DNA of 23,421 bases from IMG/VR virus record IMGVR_UViG_3300030060_000971, positions 10,388 to 33,808 of that record. One strand, written 5' to 3'. Below the pieces are notes generated by a model. It ran no database searches, had not been told where the DNA came from, and saw only the letters and a list, made by a program, of their open reading frames with translations. This document shows positions 21,379-23,421 of the stretch, one piece after another; position 1 is the stretch's first letter, and each line of letters starts with the position of its first letter. The stretch comes from a virus. Made by a program: the position numbers and the translations under genes.

Positions 21379-23255
21379 ATGATGACGAACAAAAACTGTT
21401 TGGTGGTTTGTATGACTCTATAGAAGATTCAGCTATAGGTAAATTTTTTGACCTATCCGGTGAAAAGAAAGCAGCTGTAGACCAAGCCATACGAGAAGGT
21501 AAGGCTGGTGTCGTATCTAAAAACCTACAAAAAGTTGTTGATGTTATTCAAACTGGTATTGGTAAAGCTGTGGCACCTGTTACTAAAGGAATTGAACTTG
21601 TTAGTGACGTTACTAATGTAGACGAAAGAGCTGTAGGTGATGCCCTGACAGCACTATTTTATGGTAAGGGTCTGGTTAAGAAACTACCTAAAGTAAAAAC
21701 ACCAGAAAGATTTAAACCAGTTAACAAGCGAACTGTAGATGTCAAGGCAACTAGAGTATCAGATGCTGAACTAACTGGCGATTATACAAGTATAGCTGAG
21801 ATTCCTAATATTGTAGCACAAAGTCCAAGAGTACCTAGAAAAGTAGATCTTGCTAACATCAAAGCTTTGAAAAATAAACTGAATAACAAACCGTTTACTT
21901 TCCAAGACGTAGCTGGTGATGCTACTGATGAGCAGATTATGCAAGCTTACAGGGAGCGTACAGGAGAACTACAACTAAATCCAACTCTAAATCCAGACAT
22001 AGCTGCACAACCTTTATCAACTCCGATTACACCACCAACTACACCACCTAAACAGTTAGAACTTGATCTTACACAGAAGCCGACAACACCACCGCCTATG
22101 CAGATGTTGACTAATCAGCCTAGACAGTTATCAACATTTTTCCCTTGGGAATCAACTGGTGTAGCACAAGCACCAAAAGCTAATTATGGTGATGTCGTAG
22201 ATATTACTTCTAGGCGAGTACAAAGAAATCAAAGATCAGCAGTAAGAAAGAATATAAAATTTAAAAAAGTTGAGTCTATTGATCTAAGTAATGGATTTAA
22301 ACCTACAAAGAAACATAGAAACTTTGAAGAGTATATACTAGATTTGTTAGAAGCTGATAAAATTCCAGCTCAAAATATAACTCCACGAGGTTTTCAAGCT
22401 CTTGGACGAGGTACTACACCTGATTTAGAGCTGTATGAAGATTATATAGCCGGTTATTTTAATACTTACGGCACACTTGAAGGAATTACAAAAGTAACTT
22501 TAGGTGGTAAAGGTGTTAAATTTAAGGCTAAGAGTTTAGACAAATTATCAGACGTTGAAAGAATACTAAAAGCTTACAAACTAAATCCAAAGATGTTCTC
22601 AAGTGGAGCATTTAATCCAAATACCAAAGAATCTAAAGATATAGTTCAAGACTTTGCTAATTCTAAAGGTATTGATGACTACATTGTTAAAAACTTAAAA
22701 CTACAGCGTCATCACATAGCTATTTTAGATGATAGCTTTGCGTTAGTAGATGGTCTAACTGGTAATGATTTACAACGTATGTATGATATAATGGATGAAG
22801 AAGGATTAATAGTTGGTAATGATCCTCGTAATTTACAGCTTTTACCTCAAATTATGCACCAAGGTTTTGTTCATACTACGCTTTGGGGAATGGTAGGGCC
22901 AGAATGGACAGGCGTAACGCAATCAGCAAAAATACAGAAAAAAAATATTTCTAGGTTGCCGGTTGAACAACGTAGGCAGTATGTAAGGCAGCTGAAAGAT
23001 TCTATTACAGAACTTAACTTGTTTATGGATGACATTATTGATTCATATATTAAAGAAGTTAAGGGTGTAGGAAACAGTATTACTTTACAAGACAAATCTG
23101 ACTTTAACAGATATGTTGAAGAGTACATGGAAACTAGAGGAGTAAAAGATACCTTTGACGTTGACGAGACAATAAGAAGCACAGGTAAATTTAGAAGACC
23201 AGACCTAGAAGACCAAGATATTGGTCAGGGTCGTATGCAAGATGATTTACAATAA
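21375..23255 (+). CDS. 626-aa protein with C-terminal HH-N-H nuclease-like domain
   Basis: ATG 21375 (ATGA overlap with the HNH gene) is preferred over the upstream in-frame ATG at 21306 inside that gene. Residues 1-105 are helical with amphipathic/hydrophobic segments (VVDVIQTGIGKAVAPVTKGI). Residues 208-245 are a Pro/Thr-rich linker (TPITPPTTPPKQ, KPTTPPPMQ). Residues 305-440 are helical. Residues 442-505 hold QRHHIAILDD (H446, H447), then GNDPRNLQLLP (N486), then HQGFVH (H495, H500) and TTLW. HH, N-L-x-x-LP and H-x4-H is the layout of zinc-independent HNH toxin nucleases (AHH/LHH-type). A charged tail follows. No function is known; presence between HNH and large terminase suggests a packaging or ejected virion nuclease. 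The nuclease reading is by motif only. Confidence 0.72.
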   Translation: MNDDEQKLFGGLYDSIEDSAIGKFFDLSGEKKAAVDQAIREGKAGVVSKNLQKVVDVIQTGIGKAVAPVTKGIELVSDVTNVDERAVGDALTALFYGKGLVKKLPKVKTPERFKPVNKRTVDVKATRVSDAELTGDYTSIAEIPNIVAQSPRVPRKVDLANIKALKNKLNNKPFTFQDVAGDATDEQIMQAYRERTGELQLNPTLNPDIAAQPLSTPITPPTTPPKQLELDLTQKPTTPPPMQMLTNQPRQLSTFFPWESTGVAQAPKANYGDVVDITSRRVQRNQRSAVRKNIKFKKVESIDLSNGFKPTKKHRNFEEYILDLLEADKIPAQNITPRGFQALGRGTTPDLELYEDYIAGYFNTYGTLEGITKVTLGGKGVKFKAKSLDKLSDVERILKAYKLNPKMFSSGAFNPNTKESKDIVQDFANSKGIDDYIVKNLKLQRHHIAILDDSFALVDGLTGNDLQRMYDIMDEEGLIVGNDPRNLQLLPQIMHQGFVHTTLWGMVGPEWTGVTQSAKIQKKNISRLPVEQRRQYVRQLKDSITELNLFMDDIIDSYIKEVKGVGNSITLQDKSDFNRYVEEYMETRGVKDTFDVDETIRSTGKFRRPDLEDQDIGQGRMQDDLQ

Positions 23256-23421
23256 TGGAAAATTCCCTAGTTTTACTACAGCAAGACTTCAAGCTCTTCC
23301 TACAGGCATTGTGGGCAGAGCTGGGCTTGCCTAGTCCTACGAGGGCACAGTACGCTATTGCGGACTACCTACAGAACGGCCCGAAGCGTTTGCAAGTGCA
23401 GGCGTTTCGTGGTGTAGGTAA
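23255..23421 (+). CDS. terL: Terminase large subunit, N-terminal fragment (T7 gp19-like)
   Basis: The gene starts in a TAATG overlap and continues past the window end; 55 residues are visible. The segment ADYLQNGPKRLQVQAFRGVG ends at the Walker A loop (QAFRGVG..., equivalent to AFRGIGKS in T7 gp19), the ATPase that drives DNA into the capsid. The upstream helix (LQQDFKLFLQALWAELGLPS) is the typical N-terminus of T7-like large terminases. Truncation is only due to the window boundary. Confidence 0.93.
   Translation, partial: MENSLVLLQQDFKLFLQALWAELGLPSPTRAQYAIADYLQNGPKRLQVQAFRGVG

Overview
The window is the late (structural) gene block of a marine T7-like cyanophage, i.e. a podovirus infecting Synechococcus or Prochlorococcus. 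Evidence: a phage-borne psbA (photosystem II D1) lies immediately before a T7-type major capsid gene, followed in T7 order by tail tubular proteins A and B, four internal-virion-type proteins, a tail fibre with a T7 gp17-like N-terminus, a lysis/envelope gene cluster and the terminase genes. Everything is on the + strand. Third codon positions are AT-rich and genes are packed with 0-4 nt junctions or short overlaps. Neither virus nor host species can be named from sequence alone.

Layout. 1-576: 3' part of psbA. 583-705: an RNA element that matches the Downstream-peptide (glutamine-binding) riboswitch architecture, with its own Shine-Dalgarno and a 17-codon peptide. 706-857: non-coding, hairpin-rich leader of the capsid gene. 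858-2048: major capsid protein, followed by a UUCG-capped terminator at 2064-2085. 2089-5501: tail tubular A and B. 5494-13062: a 57-codon small gene and the gp13-, gp14-, gp15- and gp16-type internal virion proteins. 13063-18399: a 1778-residue tail fibre containing decapeptide repeats, an inserted cupredoxin-like domain, 39 uninterrupted 17-residue repeats and a C-terminal S74-type self-cleaving chaperone. 18400-20554: eight small genes, including a two-helix holin candidate and two Sec-signal proteins. 20554-23421: small terminase candidate, a basic protein, an HNH nuclease, a 626-residue protein with an HH...N...H nuclease-like signature, and the start of the large terminase.

How it fits together. 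D1 keeps host photosynthesis running while the late operon builds capsid, tail and ejection proteins. The riboswitch between psbA and the capsid gene suggests that phage late expression is linked to host nitrogen status through glutamine. The fibre recognises the cell, the membrane and secreted proteins presumably act in lysis or in the periplasm, and the terminase block packages DNA.

Main points for a second look: (1) the glutamine-riboswitch-like element and its three competing CTAG segments; (2) no CCWGG site found in 23.4 kb by eye, with all 17 Pro-Gly dipeptides encoded as CCSGG, which looks like restriction-site avoidance; (3) a blue-copper-like domain inserted in the tail fibre; (4) the perfect 39 x 17-residue repeat; (5) a cluster of HNH-type genes between the terminase subunits, including a large protein with a toxin-like nuclease signature.
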